Of a stretch of DNA of 64,000 bases, positions 9,989 through 19,402 are shown one piece after another. Positions within the stretch are counted from its first letter, which is position 1, and the number at the start of each line of letters is the position of its first letter. Origin of the DNA: Sphingomonas horti. GTDB lineage: Bacteria; Pseudomonadota; Alphaproteobacteria; Sphingomonadales; Sphingomonadaceae. Made by a program: the position numbers and the translations under genes. The DNA lies in assembly GCF_009753715.1 (NCBI RefSeq), contig NZ_WQMS01000006.1, forward strand, positions 124,001-188,000. The letters are read 5' to 3'. Under the pieces are notes generated by a model. That model did not search any database. It saw only the letters and a program-made list of their open reading frames with translations, and was not told where the DNA came from.

Positions 9989-11656
9989 TCACTTGAGGGA
10001 GAAGCCGGGGGCGGGCGCCGCGTCCGGCTTGCGCTCGGCAGATTTGGTCGGCGCCTGCAGCAGCGGCGTCGTCTGCGACACCGGCTGGCCGGCGGGCTGC
10101 ACCTGCGGCGCCGCCATCGTCGGCACCGGGCGCTGGGCGCCGCTGTCGCCGGTGAAGGTCTTGCCCATCAGCACGCGCGCGGCGTCGGTCGCCGACTTGT
10201 AGCCGTCGGTCGGCAGCGGGATCGGCCCATTGGTCGGCTTCACCAGATAGGGCGTGATGATGATCACCAGCTCGGTCTCGCTGTGGCGGAACCGGGTCGA
10301 GCGGAACAGCGAACCCAGGATCGGGATGTCGCCGACGCCCGGCGCCTTGTCGATCTGGTCGAAATGCTTGTTCTGCAGCAGGCCGCCGATCATGAAGCTC
10401 TGGCCTGAGCCGAGCTCCACCGTCGTTTCGGCGCGCCGGGTGGTCAGCGCCGGGATCTGGAAGCCGTTCAGCGTCACCGATCCGGTCGAGCTCAGCTCCG
10501 AGACTTCCGGGCGCACGCGCATCGATATGCGGCCATCGCCCAGCACCGTCGGCGTGAACGCCAGGCTGACGCCGTACTGCTTGTACTCGACGCCGATCTG
10601 GCCGAGGCCCTGCGCCAGCGGGATCGGGATTTCACCGCCGGCAAGGAAGCTTGCCGTCTCGCCCGAAAGGGCAGTCAGGTTCGGATTGGCGAGCGTCGTC
10701 ACCAGCCCTTCGGTTTCGGCAAGGTCGAGCGCAGAGGCGACATCGATCCCGAACAGCCGCCCGGCCATCGCGATCGCGGTCTTGCCGGCGCCGGGGCCGA
10801 GCTTGTCGTAGTTGAAGGCCGTGCCCGGATTGGCAGGATTGACGGGCAGGCCCGTCGCCGGGTTGATCGGGATCGTGCCGGTCGCGCCCGGGAAGAAGGT
10901 CGATGCCGGAACGGTCGGGAATTTCGAGATGTCGACATCGCCGATCGAGCCGAAGTTGCGGCCCTGCGCCACGCCGAACAGGAAGCCGCCGGTCTGGTCG
11001 CGCGTCAGCAGGTTGCTGCCGATTTCCTTGACCAGGTCGCGGCTGACCTCTGCAATCCGCACCTGCAGATTGACCTGCAGCGGCGTCGCCGTTTTCAGCC
11101 GGTTGATTACGCCCATCTTCAGCGGCGCGTTCGGCTCCGACACGTTCACGCCGGGGTTGAGCGCGGTCAGCACCAGCCGCTCCGCGGCGGCGCTGTCCTC
11201 GGGTGAGCCGATCGTGCCGGTCAGCACGGCCAGCTGACCCGCCGTGTTGACGGCGATGTCGGCGTCGGGGAAGGCCAGCTTCAACATCTTGTCGAGCGAC
11301 GTGATGTTCTGGTTCACCCGCACGTTGGTCGCATAGACGACCTGCCCGTTCGCGGTGGTCGCGAACACGGTCGCCTCGCCGGCGTCCTTGCCGAACAGAT
11401 GGATCTGCCGCGCGTTGCTGACATAGACGTCGGCGACGTTCGGGTTGGAGGTCCAGACGTTGGCGATGCCGGTCGGCAGCGTCACCAGTTGGCCCTGGCC
11501 GATCGACAGCAGCACTTCGCTGGTCGGGCGCTGGGTACCGGCCGGCAGATTGCCGACCCGCACGGGCTGTGCCTGGCTCGCCGCCGGAATGGCTGCGGCG
11601 AGGACCGTGGCGAGCGCCGCGGCGGCCGTCCGCATCAGAACAGTGGATTTGCGCAT
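9989..11656 (-). CDS. cpaC: Tad pilus outer-membrane secretin CpaC (RcpA)
   Basis: 555 aa. It has a cleavable signal peptide (hydrophobic ALATVLAAAIPAASQA near the N-terminus), a BON/secretin N-terminal region (SIGQGQLVTLPTGIANVWTSNPNVADVYV) and the C-terminal secretin domain (ETASFLAGGEIPIPLAQ; VRPEVSELS; ETTVELGSGQSFMIGGLLQ; DIPILGSLFRS; ELVIIITPYLVKP). Secretins form the multimeric outer-membrane pore through which the Flp pilus leaves. A Pro/Ala/Gln-rich tail follows the secretin domain. It starts just after the cpaB stop (one base apart). Confidence 0.94.
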   Translation of the reverse strand: MRKSTVLMRTAAAALATVLAAAIPAASQAQPVRVGNLPAGTQRPTSEVLLSIGQGQLVTLPTGIANVWTSNPNVADVYVSNARQIHLFGKDAGEATVFATTANGQVVYATNVRVNQNITSLDKMLKLAFPDADIAVNTAGQLAVLTGTIGSPEDSAAAERLVLTALNPGVNVSEPNAPLKMGVINRLKTATPLQVNLQVRIAEVSRDLVKEIGSNLLTRDQTGGFLFGVAQGRNFGSIGDVDISKFPTVPASTFFPGATGTIPINPATGLPVNPANPGTAFNYDKLGPGAGKTAIAMAGRLFGIDVASALDLAETEGLVTTLANPNLTALSGETASFLAGGEIPIPLAQGLGQIGVEYKQYGVSLAFTPTVLGDGRISMRVRPEVSELSSTGSVTLNGFQIPALTTRRAETTVELGSGQSFMIGGLLQNKHFDQIDKAPGVGDIPILGSLFRSTRFRHSETELVIIITPYLVKPTNGPIPLPTDGYKSATDAARVLMGKTFTGDSGAQRPVPTMAAPQVQPAGQPVSQTTPLLQAPTKSAERKPDAAPAPGFSLK

Positions 11657-11657
11657 C

Positions 11658-12665
11658 TTATTTACCCTTGACCGGGACTTCGGTCTCCGCGTTGCCGCGG
11701 GCGATCTTGACGACGGGCCCGGTGGGGACCGTCACGGGCGCGCCGGATGAGCCGGCTCCCATCGGGGCTGCCGGCGCGGCCGTCGCTCTCGGCACCGTGC
11801 GGCGCGCGAAGCGGGACACGTCGCCGCCGGTCACGAAGGTCGTGTCGGTGTCGACGGGGCGCGATGCGACCTGGAGCAGCATCTGACGCTCGGCCTTCGG
11901 ATCCTTGCTGTCGTCGACGCTGACTTCGCCGGCGGCGATCGCGCGCTCCAGCTCGGCATTGTTGTCGGCGATCGAGCGCAGCGACAGCGACAGCTGGCCC
12001 AAGGCCTGGGCGACCGCGATCTTCTCGGCGATCCGGGGCGTCGCCTCCAGCGTCACGGTCGAGAAGGTCTTGACCTCGGTCTTGCCGTCCTTGGTCTCAT
12101 TGTCGGTGCGCTGGTCGGTCGCGAGCACGCGGATGTTGCGCACGAACGTCTCGGACGCCTTCAGGGGCGGGCCATCGCCGCCGCCGACCACGTCCTGCGT
12201 CAGCACCAGGTCGACCCGGTCGCCCGGGAAGATGAAGCCGGCAACACCGCTCTGCGCCGACACCGGCACGGTGACGGCGCGCATGCCGGGTCCCAGCGCG
12301 GCGGCAAGGAAGCCGCTGTCGCCGGGCTTGACCAGTGCGCCCTGGGTGATCGGCTGGCCCGCGGTGATCGCGTAGCGCACGACCGTGCCCGGCTGCGGCG
12401 GCTGGGTGTCGCCCTTGATGTAATAGGCTTCCTGGACCAGCTCCTTGGGCCAGGGCTGGTAGCGGAAGCTGTCCGCCTGAAGGATGGTGCCGACCGGCAG
12501 CGCCCGCGTGGCGACCAGCACCTGCGGGCCATCGGGCTGCGGCGCGCTGACGGCGGCCGCCTGGGCCGGCGTCTCAGCGCTGCTGAACAGGCTGCGGGCC
12601 ATCACCGCGGTGACGGCCGCCACCAGCAAAGCCCCGACAAGCAAAGCGATTTTTCTTACATCCAC
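11658..12665 (-). CDS. cpaB: Tad pilus assembly protein CpaB (RcpC)
   Basis: 335 aa. An N-terminal membrane anchor (IALLVGALLVAAVTAVMA) is followed by an SAF-like domain beginning VLVATRALPVGTILQADSFRYQPWP and an RcpC region (MRAVTVPVSAQSGVAGFIFPGDRVDLVL), the standard CpaB order. The family acts in the periplasm with the secretin, and its SAF domain may bind a carbohydrate or peptidoglycan-like ligand. It precedes cpaC by one base. The C-terminal ~60 residues are Pro/Ala/Gly-rich and probably flexible. Confidence 0.92.
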   Translation of the reverse strand: MDVRKIALLVGALLVAAVTAVMARSLFSSAETPAQAAAVSAPQPDGPQVLVATRALPVGTILQADSFRYQPWPKELVQEAYYIKGDTQPPQPGTVVRYAITAGQPITQGALVKPGDSGFLAAALGPGMRAVTVPVSAQSGVAGFIFPGDRVDLVLTQDVVGGGDGPPLKASETFVRNIRVLATDQRTDNETKDGKTEVKTFSTVTLEATPRIAEKIAVAQALGQLSLSLRSIADNNAELERAIAAGEVSVDDSKDPKAERQMLLQVASRPVDTDTTFVTGGDVSRFARRTVPRATAAPAAPMGAGSSGAPVTVPTGPVVKIARGNAETEVPVKGK

Positions 12666-12710
12666 GACCGACGACTCCTGGACCGGGTCGATGACCCTTG
12701 CCGATCGTCA

Positions 12711-13172
12711 TCAAGCAAACTGGTTAAGATACAGTTCGCCGATGACCCACAATCCCGCAGACGCGATGGCGACGCCGTAGGGCACTTCCGGACTTGTCTT
12801 GACCCTGCGCAGCCGGTGCACCGCGACGACGATCAGCGTCAGGACGCCGCCCAGCAGCGACATCGCGAACAGCATCCGCATCAACGGCACCAGCGGCAGC
12901 CAGAGCGCCAGCGCACCGAGTAATTTGACGTCCCCGCCGCCCATCCATCCCATCGCGAACAGGCCGGCGAAAACCGCGAACACGGCCACGCCCAGTGCCG
13001 CCTGCAAGGCCATGTCGGGCCAGGGCGAAAGGCCGCTCGCCCACCAATAGGCAGGGGCAAGCAGCGCGATAGCCAGATTCAGGCGATTCGCGATAATTCG
13101 TGCTTTCAGGTCCGTTACCGCCGCAATCAGCAGCAACAGGGCGAGAATCGCGAGCAGAGCATGGGCAGCCAT
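12711..13172 (-). CDS. cpaA: Prepilin peptidase CpaA/TadV
   Basis: About 153 aa A24-family aspartic peptidase that processes Flp prepilin in the inner membrane. Both catalytic aspartates are visible: one in VTDLKARIIANRLN near the N-terminus and one in the diagnostic GGGDVKLLGAL segment. Four or five hydrophobic helices cover most of the chain. The start is ATG 13172 (MAAHALLAIL). It is the first gene of the minus-strand pilus operon. The 48-bp gap to the divergent hydrolase gene must hold both promoters. No flp/pilA pilin gene precedes it, although the peptidase implies one elsewhere. Confidence 0.9.
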   Translation of the reverse strand: MAAHALLAILALLLLIAAVTDLKARIIANRLNLAIALLAPAYWWASGLSPWPDMALQAALGVAVFAVFAGLFAMGWMGGGDVKLLGALALWLPLVPLMRMLFAMSLLGGVLTLIVVAVHRLRRVKTSPEVPYGVAIASAGLWVIGELYLNQFA

Positions 13173-13220
13173 GCCTGCGCCATCTAGACGCCAAGCCTTG
13201 CAAACCCGTAACCAGATTCG

Positions 13221-14156
13221 ATGACCATCAACAGGCGCGTCGTTCCCGCCGGCGCGGATATCGGAAGCTGGCGCGCCGCGGACGAGTGGCCGCTCCGCAC
13301 CTTCACCTGGCCGGGCGGCGAGCGCGGCTCGCTGCTGTTCCTCGGCGGCCGCGGCGACGTGTTCGAGAAATATTATGAGGCGTTCGACCACTGGCACCGC
13401 GCCGGCTGGCGAATCGTAAGCTTCGACTGGCGCGGGCAGGGCGGCTCCGGCCGGCTGTCGGACGATACGCTCGTCGGCCATGCAAGCGACTTTGCGCCGT
13501 GGATCGAGGACTTGGCCGCATTCTTCGCGGAGTGGTCGGCGCGGACGGCGGGGCCGCATGTGGTCGTTGCTCATTCGATGGGTGGGCACCTGACGCTCCG
13601 CGCATTGTCGGAGCGGCGGATCGCCCCCGATGCCGCGGTGCTGGTCGCGCCGATGCTGGGCCTCAGGAGCGCGCCGTTCGGCCCACGCCTCGGTGCCAGG
13701 ATCGCGTGGCTGATGACGAAGATCGGCCGGCCCGAGCGGCAGGCGTGGAAGAGCAACGAGCGGCCGGGCGTGCCGATGAAGAAGCGCCAGTCGCTGCTGA
13801 CGCACGATGTCGCCCGCTACGAGGACGAGCTGTGGTGGAAGCGGGAAAAGCCGGAAATCGAGGTCGGCCCGCCCAGCTGGGCCTGGGTCGCGGAGGCCTA
13901 TCGTTCGACGCTTGCCCTGCAGGGCCAGGGCCGTCTCGAATCGGTCACGACGCCGCTCCTGCTGCTGGCGGCCGGCCATGACCGGCTCGTCGATCCGGCG
14001 GCGATACGGCGCGCGGCGGCGCGCCTGCCGGACGCGAGGCTGCGCATCTGGGGCCCCGAATCGGCGCACGAGATCCTGCGCGAGGCCGATTTGGTTCGTG
14101 ATGCCGCGCTGGCCGAGATCGATAGCTTTCTCGACGCGCGCGCGCAGGCGCGATGA
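13221..14156 (+). CDS. Alpha/beta hydrolase (lysophospholipase/serine-aminopeptidase-like)
   Basis: 311 aa. Alpha/beta-hydrolase fold with nucleophile elbow VVVAHSMGGHL (Ser119), an acid in LLAAGHDRLVDP and a His in ESAHEIL near the end. The oxyanion strand region LLFLGGRGDVFEKYYE and the DWRGQGGSG loop resemble the serine aminopeptidase S33 / monoacylglycerol lipase-like group. No signal peptide, so cytosolic; the substrate is unknown. Its TGA overlaps the ATG of the FAD oxidoreductase (ATGA), and a GST follows, suggesting a small catabolic or detoxifying operon. Confidence 0.85.
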   Translation: MTINRRVVPAGADIGSWRAADEWPLRTFTWPGGERGSLLFLGGRGDVFEKYYEAFDHWHRAGWRIVSFDWRGQGGSGRLSDDTLVGHASDFAPWIEDLAAFFAEWSARTAGPHVVVAHSMGGHLTLRALSERRIAPDAAVLVAPMLGLRSAPFGPRLGARIAWLMTKIGRPERQAWKSNERPGVPMKKRQSLLTHDVARYEDELWWKREKPEIEVGPPSWAWVAEAYRSTLALQGQGRLESVTTPLLLLAAGHDRLVDPAAIRRAAARLPDARLRIWGPESAHEILREADLVRDAALAEIDSFLDARAQAR

Positions 14157-15232
14157 GCCGCTTCGATGTCGCGATCGTCGGCGCCGGGATCGCCGGCGCC
14201 GGCCTAGCCGCCGAGCTTGCGCCGCACGCGTCGGTGCTGCTGCTCGAGGCGGAGGACCAGCCCGGCTACCACGCAACCGGCCGTTCGGCTGCCTTCTGGT
14301 CGGAGACCTATGGCGGCCCTTTCGTCCAGCCGCTGACCTCAGCTTCCGGGCCGTGGCTGCGCGCGCATGACCTGCTGAAGCCGCGCGGCGAGCTTCATAT
14401 CGCGCGCGCGCACGAGGTAGAGCAGCTCGACCGTCTTGCCGATGAATTCGAAGGTCGCGTCGCGCTGGAGCGCTGGCCCGCGGAGCGCGTGCGCCATTGG
14501 CTGCCCGATCTTTCCGCCGAATGGGTCGCGGCGCTCTGGATGCCGAGTTGCACCGACATCGATGTCGCGGGCGCGCACCAGCTGTTCCTGAAGACGGCGC
14601 GGCAAGGCGGGGCGGTGCTGCGCTGCTCGGCGCCGCTCACCAGCGCCGAGCGAGCCGGCGATCGCTGGCGACTCCAGGCCGGCAGCGAATCGATCGAGGC
14701 GGCGGTCCTCGTCGACGCCGCCGGGGCTTGGGCCGATCCGGTCGCCGTGCTTGCCGGCGCGCCGCCGATCGGCATTCAGCCCTATCGCCGCACCGTCGTG
14801 CAGGTGGAGGCGGAGCCGCCCGCGCCAACGGACCTTCCGGTCGTATTGGCGGCCGACGGGAGCTTCTATTTCAAGCCGGAGGCCGGCGGTCGGCTGTGGA
14901 TCAGCCCGCACGACGAGACTCCGGCAGAACCCGGCGACGCCCAGCCCGAGGAAATCGACGTCGCGATCGCGATCGACCGATTCGAGCAGGCGACGCACTG
15001 GCGGATCCGGCACGTCGAGCGGCGCTGGGCGGGCCTGCGCTCCTTCACGCCGGACCGGCTGCCCGTCTATGGCTTCGATCCGGCGGCGCCCGGCCTGTTC
15101 TGGTGCGCGGGCCAGGGCGGCTTCGGCATCCAGACCGCGCCTGCCGCCTCGCGCATGGCCGCCCGGCTGCTGCTCGGCCGCCCGGTGGCGGAGATCGATC
15201 CCGCTCCCTATCTGCCGGATCGGTTCAGATAG
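14153..15232 (+). CDS. FAD-dependent oxidoreductase (DAO/DadA-like)
   Basis: 359 aa. The N-terminal dinucleotide-binding motif VAIVGAGIAGAGLAAELA is followed by an acidic residue after the second strand (LLLEAEDQPGYHATGRS). The C-terminal FAD contact is RRWAGLRSFTPDRLPVYGFD and GLFWCAGQGGFGIQTAPA. This is the DAO family, which oxidises amine or hydroxy-acid substrates; the specific substrate cannot be read. It is clearly paralogous to the enzyme at 26850-27983 (shared GYH.(T/S)GRS, AAGAWAD, GDAQP(E/D)E(I/L)D and the C-terminal motif). It is translationally coupled to the hydrolase upstream. Confidence 0.88.
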   Translation: MSRFDVAIVGAGIAGAGLAAELAPHASVLLLEAEDQPGYHATGRSAAFWSETYGGPFVQPLTSASGPWLRAHDLLKPRGELHIARAHEVEQLDRLADEFEGRVALERWPAERVRHWLPDLSAEWVAALWMPSCTDIDVAGAHQLFLKTARQGGAVLRCSAPLTSAERAGDRWRLQAGSESIEAAVLVDAAGAWADPVAVLAGAPPIGIQPYRRTVVQVEAEPPAPTDLPVVLAADGSFYFKPEAGGRLWISPHDETPAEPGDAQPEEIDVAIAIDRFEQATHWRIRHVERRWAGLRSFTPDRLPVYGFDPAAPGLFWCAGQGGFGIQTAPAASRMAARLLLGRPVAEIDPAPYLPDRFR

Positions 15233-15245
15233 TCGGGAGCACGCG

Positions 15246-15878
15246 ATGATCACGCTCTACACCTGGAAGACGCCAAACGGTCGCAAGCCGGCGATCATGC
15301 TGGAAGAGCTAGGGTGGGACTATCAGGCGAAGGGTGTCGATATCGGCAAGGACGAGCAATTCGCGCCCGGTTTCCTGAAGGTCAGTCCGAACAACAAGAT
15401 CCCGGCGATCGTCGATGACGAAGCGGACGGCGGGCCGCTTTCGATTTTCGAAAGCGGCGCGATCCTGACCTACTTGGCGGAACGGAGCGGACGCCTGCTC
15501 GCGCCGTCCGGGCACGCGCGGTTCAAGGCGCTGGAATGGCTGTATTGGCAGGTCGGCGGGCTGGGGCCGATGCTCGGCCAGCTCGGCTATTTCGCGAATC
15601 GCGCGCCCGAACAGGTCCCGCACGCGATTGAGCGCTTCAAGGACGAATGCGGGCGGCTGATCCGGGTGATGAACGGCCGGCTTTCGGAGGCCGACTATCT
15701 GGCTGGCGACTATTCGATCGCCGACATCGCCTGCTACCCTTGGATGGTCACGGCTACGACGATGCTGCAGGTGCCGCTGGCGAGCGCGCTAGAGCATGCG
15801 CCCGCGGTGCAGAGCTGGCTCGACCGCGTCGGCGAACGCCCGGCGGTGCAGCGCGGGATGGCCGTGCTGCAGCACTGA
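15246..15878 (+). CDS. Glutathione S-transferase family protein
   Basis: 210 aa. The N-terminal thioredoxin-like domain begins MITLYTWKTPNGRKPAIMLEE, with the cis-Pro segment NNKIPAIVDD and the Glu-Ser pair FESGAILTYLAE that binds the gamma-glutamyl end of glutathione. The C-terminal helical domain carries YLAGDYSIADIACYPW. This resembles the YfcG/Ure2-like disulfide-bond oxidoreductase branch of GSTs (TPNGRK motif). Start ATG 15246, 13 bases after the oxidoreductase; probably same operon. It ends five bases before the convergent ruvX. Confidence 0.9.
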   Translation: MITLYTWKTPNGRKPAIMLEELGWDYQAKGVDIGKDEQFAPGFLKVSPNNKIPAIVDDEADGGPLSIFESGAILTYLAERSGRLLAPSGHARFKALEWLYWQVGGLGPMLGQLGYFANRAPEQVPHAIERFKDECGRLIRVMNGRLSEADYLAGDYSIADIACYPWMVTATTMLQVPLASALEHAPAVQSWLDRVGERPAVQRGMAVLQH

Positions 15879-15883
15879 TCGGG

Positions 15884-16345
15884 TCAGCCCATCATCATCG
15901 CGTCGATCGCGCCCTGGAGGATGTAAGCGGCCGCCATCTTATCGACGAGTTCCGCCCGCCGCGCGCGGCTCGTATCGGCGTCGAGCAGCGTGCGCGTGAC
16001 CGCCTGGGTGGACCAGCGCTCGTCCCACAGGAGGATCGGCAGCCCGATGCCTTCCAAGTTGCGGGCAAAGGCACGGACCGACTGGGTGCGCGGCGAATCG
16101 GAGCCGTCGAGATTCAGCGGCAGTCCGATCACCAGCCCGCGCACCGCCTGCGCCGCGATGAGTCCTTCCAGCGCCGCCTTGTCCGCAGCGAATTTCGTGC
16201 GCCGGATCAGCTCGGCGGGGCTGGCGATCGACCAGCCGGCGTCGCACAGGGCGGTGCCGATCGTCTTGGTCCCGACGTCCAGCCCCAGCAGCCGCCCGCC
16301 ATCGGGCAGCGCGGCGAGTAAATCCTGCTTTGAGGCTGTGATCAT
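15884..16345 (-). CDS. ruvX: Putative pre-16S rRNA nuclease / Holliday junction resolvase-like RuvX (YqgF)
   Basis: About 153 aa. RNase H-like fold with first-strand motif [17 protein letters not shown], the [21 protein letters not shown] loop, [12 protein letters not shown] and the C-terminal [14 protein letters not shown]. These carry the conserved acidic residues. The family matures the 16S rRNA 5' end. ATG 16345 is preferred; a frame extension upstream runs into a palindromic repeat and would add residues foreign to the family. Confidence 0.92.
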   Translation of the reverse strand: MITASKQDLLAALPDGGRLLGLDVGTKTIGTALCDAGWSIASPAELIRRTKFAADKAALEGLIAAQAVRGLVIGLPLNLDGSDSPRTQSVRAFARNLEGIGLPILLWDERWSTQAVTRTLLDADTSRARRAELVDKMAAAYILQGAIDAMMMG

Positions 16346-16353
16346 GCCGTCTT

Positions 16354-16409
16354 GTGCTCCGGCGAAGGCCGGAGCCTTGCCCACAACGCTCCGGCCTCCG
16401 CCGGAACAC
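16354..16409 (+). repeat. Family C palindromic repeat, copy C2
   Basis: Hairpin GCTCCGGC-GAAG-GCCGGAGC (16356-16375) and a partner GCTCCGGC-CTCC-GCCGGAAC (16388-16403) with the same paired design as the copy inside glyS. It fills most of the 66-bp gap between ruvX and the DUF3089 gene, both on the minus strand. Confidence 0.85.
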
Positions 16410-16411
16410 TG

Positions 16412-17521
16412 CTATTGTTTCTCATAGCTCGCCAATCTCCGCGCCGCATCGGCGCGGACGTTTGCCCAGAACAGGCTGATGTCGAACACGTGGTAGTTGT
16501 TGCCCGGCAGCACATAGGGCGCAAGCTTCGGCCCCTCGCCGATCAGAAGGATGCCGCGTCCGGCGCAGCGCGCCGGCACCTGTCCCGCCTTGATCTCGGC
16601 CGCCGACAGATCCTCCGAGGGATAAAGCGTCCCGAGATTAGCCGAAGCCGGCGCAGCGCCGTCTTGGGTGCCGGTGATCGGGTTCACGCAGAGGAAGGGC
16701 GTACCCTTGCGCGGCTGGCCATCAAAGCCGGTGCTCGCGTCATAAGTGTCGGTGATCAGGTCGGGATCGGCCGGCTCGGCAAAGCTCATCCAGGACAGGA
16801 CGCAGCCGGCCTGGTCGGCGCGCGTGCAGGCGGGCAGGCCCAATGCGGGCAGATCGGTCGTCAGCGAGATCGGCCAGCCGACGACATAGGCCGCGACGAT
16901 CCGCTTCGCGAGCGGCGTGCCGGCGACCCGCTCGCGAAGCAGCCGCTCCAGGTGCAGCGCGCCCTGGCTGTGCCCGGCCAGGAAAATCGGCCGGTCCTTC
17001 GGCACCATCGCCAGGAACGTATCGAATGCCGCCAGCACGTCGCGATAGGCGAGGTCCAGCGCCTTCTGCGCATCCGCCTTGTTGGTCAGGAACGCGCCGA
17101 ACGTCGCCTGCCGGTATTTGGGTGCCCAGACCGCCGCGACGTCGTTCCACGCGCTCGCCTGGCCGCGGATGAACAGTCGCGCGCGCTGGTTCGCCTCGAC
17201 ATTATCGAGCGCCATGTTCCAGGCGTCGCGGTCGAGAAAGCTGGTCGGGTGCACGAAGAACAGGGCGGCGGGCGGATTCGGGTTCGGCTGGTAGCCGGCC
17301 GGCGCCCACAGCGCCGGATCGCTGTGACCCTTGCCCGGGCGCGAATACCACATGGCGGGGTCCGCATAGGCGCCCCGCGCCTGTGGCGGTTCTGCCGTGA
17401 AAGCGACGCTCGGCACGAAGACACGGCGAAACAGGTCGGTCCCGAACAGCTGGTATGCGATCCCCGCCCCCAGCACGAGCACGATCAGCGCGGCGATCAC
17501 ATAGAGGAATTTGCGGTCCAC
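16412..17521 (-). CDS. DUF3089 domain-containing alpha/beta-hydrolase-like protein
   Basis: About 369 aa from GTG 17521, chosen because it places a single membrane anchor or signal segment ([19 protein letters not shown]) at the very N-terminus. The DUF3089 body shows [17 protein letters not shown], a Ser-containing elbow [17 protein letters not shown] and [12 protein letters not shown]. The GHSQG motif suggests a serine hydrolase; substrate unknown. The chain is probably inner-membrane-anchored, facing the periplasm. It is divergent from gatC (78 bp between starts) and separated from ruvX by a family C repeat. Confidence 0.85.
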   Translation of the reverse strand: MDRKFLYVIAALIVLVLGAGIAYQLFGTDLFRRVFVPSVAFTAEPPQARGAYADPAMWYSRPGKGHSDPALWAPAGYQPNPNPPAALFFVHPTSFLDRDAWNMALDNVEANQRARLFIRGQASAWNDVAAVWAPKYRQATFGAFLTNKADAQKALDLAYRDVLAAFDTFLAMVPKDRPIFLAGHSQGALHLERLLRERVAGTPLAKRIVAAYVVGWPISLTTDLPALGLPACTRADQAGCVLSWMSFAEPADPDLITDTYDASTGFDGQPRKGTPFLCVNPITGTQDGAAPASANLGTLYPSEDLSAAEIKAGQVPARCAGRGILLIGEGPKLAPYVLPGNNYHVFDISLFWANVRADAARRLASYEKQ

Positions 17522-17599
17522 TGGCGGGCAGGTAGTCGATTCGTCCGCGCTCGCAAGCCTGCCTTGCCGCCCCGCCTTCGCGATGCTAGCCGCGCCGCC

Positions 17600-17887
17600 A
17601 TGTCCGTCGACACCGCAACCGTCCGCAAAGTCGCCGGCCTCGCGCGTATCGCGATCAGCGATGGCGAGGCCGAGGCGCTCGTGCCCGAGCTCAACAACAT
17701 TCTTGGCTGGATCGAGCAATTGCAGGAAGTCGACACCTCGTCGGTCGAGCCGATGACGGCGGTGATTCCGAGCCAGCTGCGCCTGCGCGACGATCTCGTC
17801 ACCGAAGGCGATATCCGCGACCAGGTGCTGGCCAACGCGCCTCAGGCCGAGCATGGCTTCTTCGCCGTGCCGAAAGTGATCGAATAA
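17600..17887 (+). CDS. gatC: Asp/Glu-tRNA amidotransferase subunit C
   Basis: 95 aa. Small subunit of GatCAB, which converts misacylated Asp-tRNA(Asn) and Glu-tRNA(Gln) to the amidated forms. Family features: [35 protein letters not shown] and SVEPMTAV near the middle, then [10 protein letters not shown]. It ends TAATG, overlapping the gatA start by one base, so GatC and GatA are translationally coupled. Confidence 0.95.
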   Translation: MSVDTATVRKVAGLARIAISDGEAEALVPELNNILGWIEQLQEVDTSSVEPMTAVIPSQLRLRDDLVTEGDIRDQVLANAPQAEHGFFAVPKVIE

Positions 17888-19371
17888 TGACGGCGCTCAC
17901 CGACCTCACCGTCGCGGAGCTGCGCGACGGCTTCCGTGCCGGCGACTTCTCCGCGCGCGAAGCGGCCGAGGCGTTCAACGGCGCGGTCGCGTCCGCCAAG
18001 GGCCTGAACGCGTTCATCGTCGAGACGCCGGAGCACGCGCTCGCCGCCGCCGACGCCGCCGACAAGGCCCGCGCGGCGGGCGAGGCGGCGAAGCCGCTTG
18101 CCGGCGTGCCGCTCGCCATAAAGGACCTGTTCTGCACGAAGGGCGTGCAGACCACCGCCGCCAGCCACATCCTCGGCGGGTTCAAGCCGGTCTATGAATC
18201 GACGATCACGGCAAAGCTGTGGGACGCGGGCGCCGGCATGCTCGGCAAGCTCAACATGGACCAGTTCGCGATGGGTTCGTCCAACGAGACCAGCGCGTTC
18301 GGCAACGTGATCTCGCCTTGGCGGCGGAGCGACGGCGGCAATGCGCCGCTTGCGCCGGGGGGATCGTCGGGCGGCAGCTCGGCGGCTGTGGCGGCACGGA
18401 TCGCGCCGGCGGCGACCGGCACCGATACCGGCGGCTCGATCCGCCAGCCGGCTGCCTTTACGGGCATCTGCGGCATCAAGCCGACCTATGGCCGCTGCTC
18501 GCGCTGGGGTGTGGTCGCCTTCGCTTCGTCGCTCGACCAGGCCGGGCCGATGGCGCGCACGGTCAAGGACTGCGCGATCATGCTGGAGGCGATGAGCGGC
18601 TTCGACCCGAAGGACGCGACCTCCCTCGACATGCCCGTGCCCGCCTGGGAAGCGGGCCTGTCCGCCGACCTGAAGGGCAAGCGCATCGGCATCCCGAAGG
18701 AATACCGGGTCGACAACATGCCCGCCGAGATCGATGCGCTGTGGCGGCAGGGCATCGAGTGGGTGAAGGATGCCGGTGCGGAGGTGGTCGAGGTGTCGCT
18801 GCCGCACACCAAATACGCGCTGCCCGCCTACTACATCATCGCGCCGGCCGAGGCGTCGTCGAACCTCGCCCGCTATGACGGCGTGCGCTATGGCCTGCGC
18901 GAGCTGCCCGAAGGCGCCGGCCTGCAGGACATGTACGCGGCCACACGCGCCGCCGGCTTCGGCAAGGAAGTGAAGCGCCGCATCCTGATCGGCACCTATG
19001 TGCTGTCGGCCGGCTTTTACGACGCCTATTACAACCAGGCGCAGAAGGTGCGGGCACTGATCGCGCGCGATTTCGACAATGCCTGGGAACAGTGCGACCT
19101 GCTGCTGACGCCGACCGCGCCGTCCGCCGCCTTTGCGCTCGGCGAAAAATCGGCCGATCCCATTGCGATGTACCTAAACGATGTGTTCACGGTGCCGTCT
19201 TCACTGGCTGGGCTGCCGGCGATGTCGGTGCCGGCCGGTCTCGACGGGCAGGGGCTTCCGCTCGGCCTGCAGGTCATCGGCAAGGCGTTCGACGAGCAGG
19301 GCGTGCTGAACGCGGGCCTCGCGCTCGAACAGCGCGCCGGGTTTATGAGGCGTCCGGAGCGCTGGTGGTAG
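17887..19371 (+). CDS. gatA: Asp/Glu-tRNA amidotransferase subunit A
   Basis: 494 aa amidase-signature enzyme that releases ammonia from glutamine for GatCAB. The Ser-cisSer-Lys triad can be placed at Lys79 (PLAIKDLF), Ser160 ([15 protein letters not shown]) and Ser184 ([13 protein letters not shown]). The later region [12 protein letters not shown] and the C-terminal [16 protein letters not shown] complete the family pattern. gatB would normally follow; here it lies 3.2 kb downstream behind three glycan-related genes. Confidence 0.97.
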   Translation: MTALTDLTVAELRDGFRAGDFSAREAAEAFNGAVASAKGLNAFIVETPEHALAAADAADKARAAGEAAKPLAGVPLAIKDLFCTKGVQTTAASHILGGFKPVYESTITAKLWDAGAGMLGKLNMDQFAMGSSNETSAFGNVISPWRRSDGGNAPLAPGGSSGGSSAAVAARIAPAATGTDTGGSIRQPAAFTGICGIKPTYGRCSRWGVVAFASSLDQAGPMARTVKDCAIMLEAMSGFDPKDATSLDMPVPAWEAGLSADLKGKRIGIPKEYRVDNMPAEIDALWRQGIEWVKDAGAEVVEVSLPHTKYALPAYYIIAPAEASSNLARYDGVRYGLRELPEGAGLQDMYAATRAAGFGKEVKRRILIGTYVLSAGFYDAYYNQAQKVRALIARDFDNAWEQCDLLLTPTAPSAAFALGEKSADPIAMYLNDVFTVPSSLAGLPAMSVPAGLDGQGLPLGLQVIGKAFDEQGVLNAGLALEQRAGFMRRPERWW

Positions 19372-19402
19372 CGCGTCTGACGACGACCGATTGGAGTGTG
19401 GC

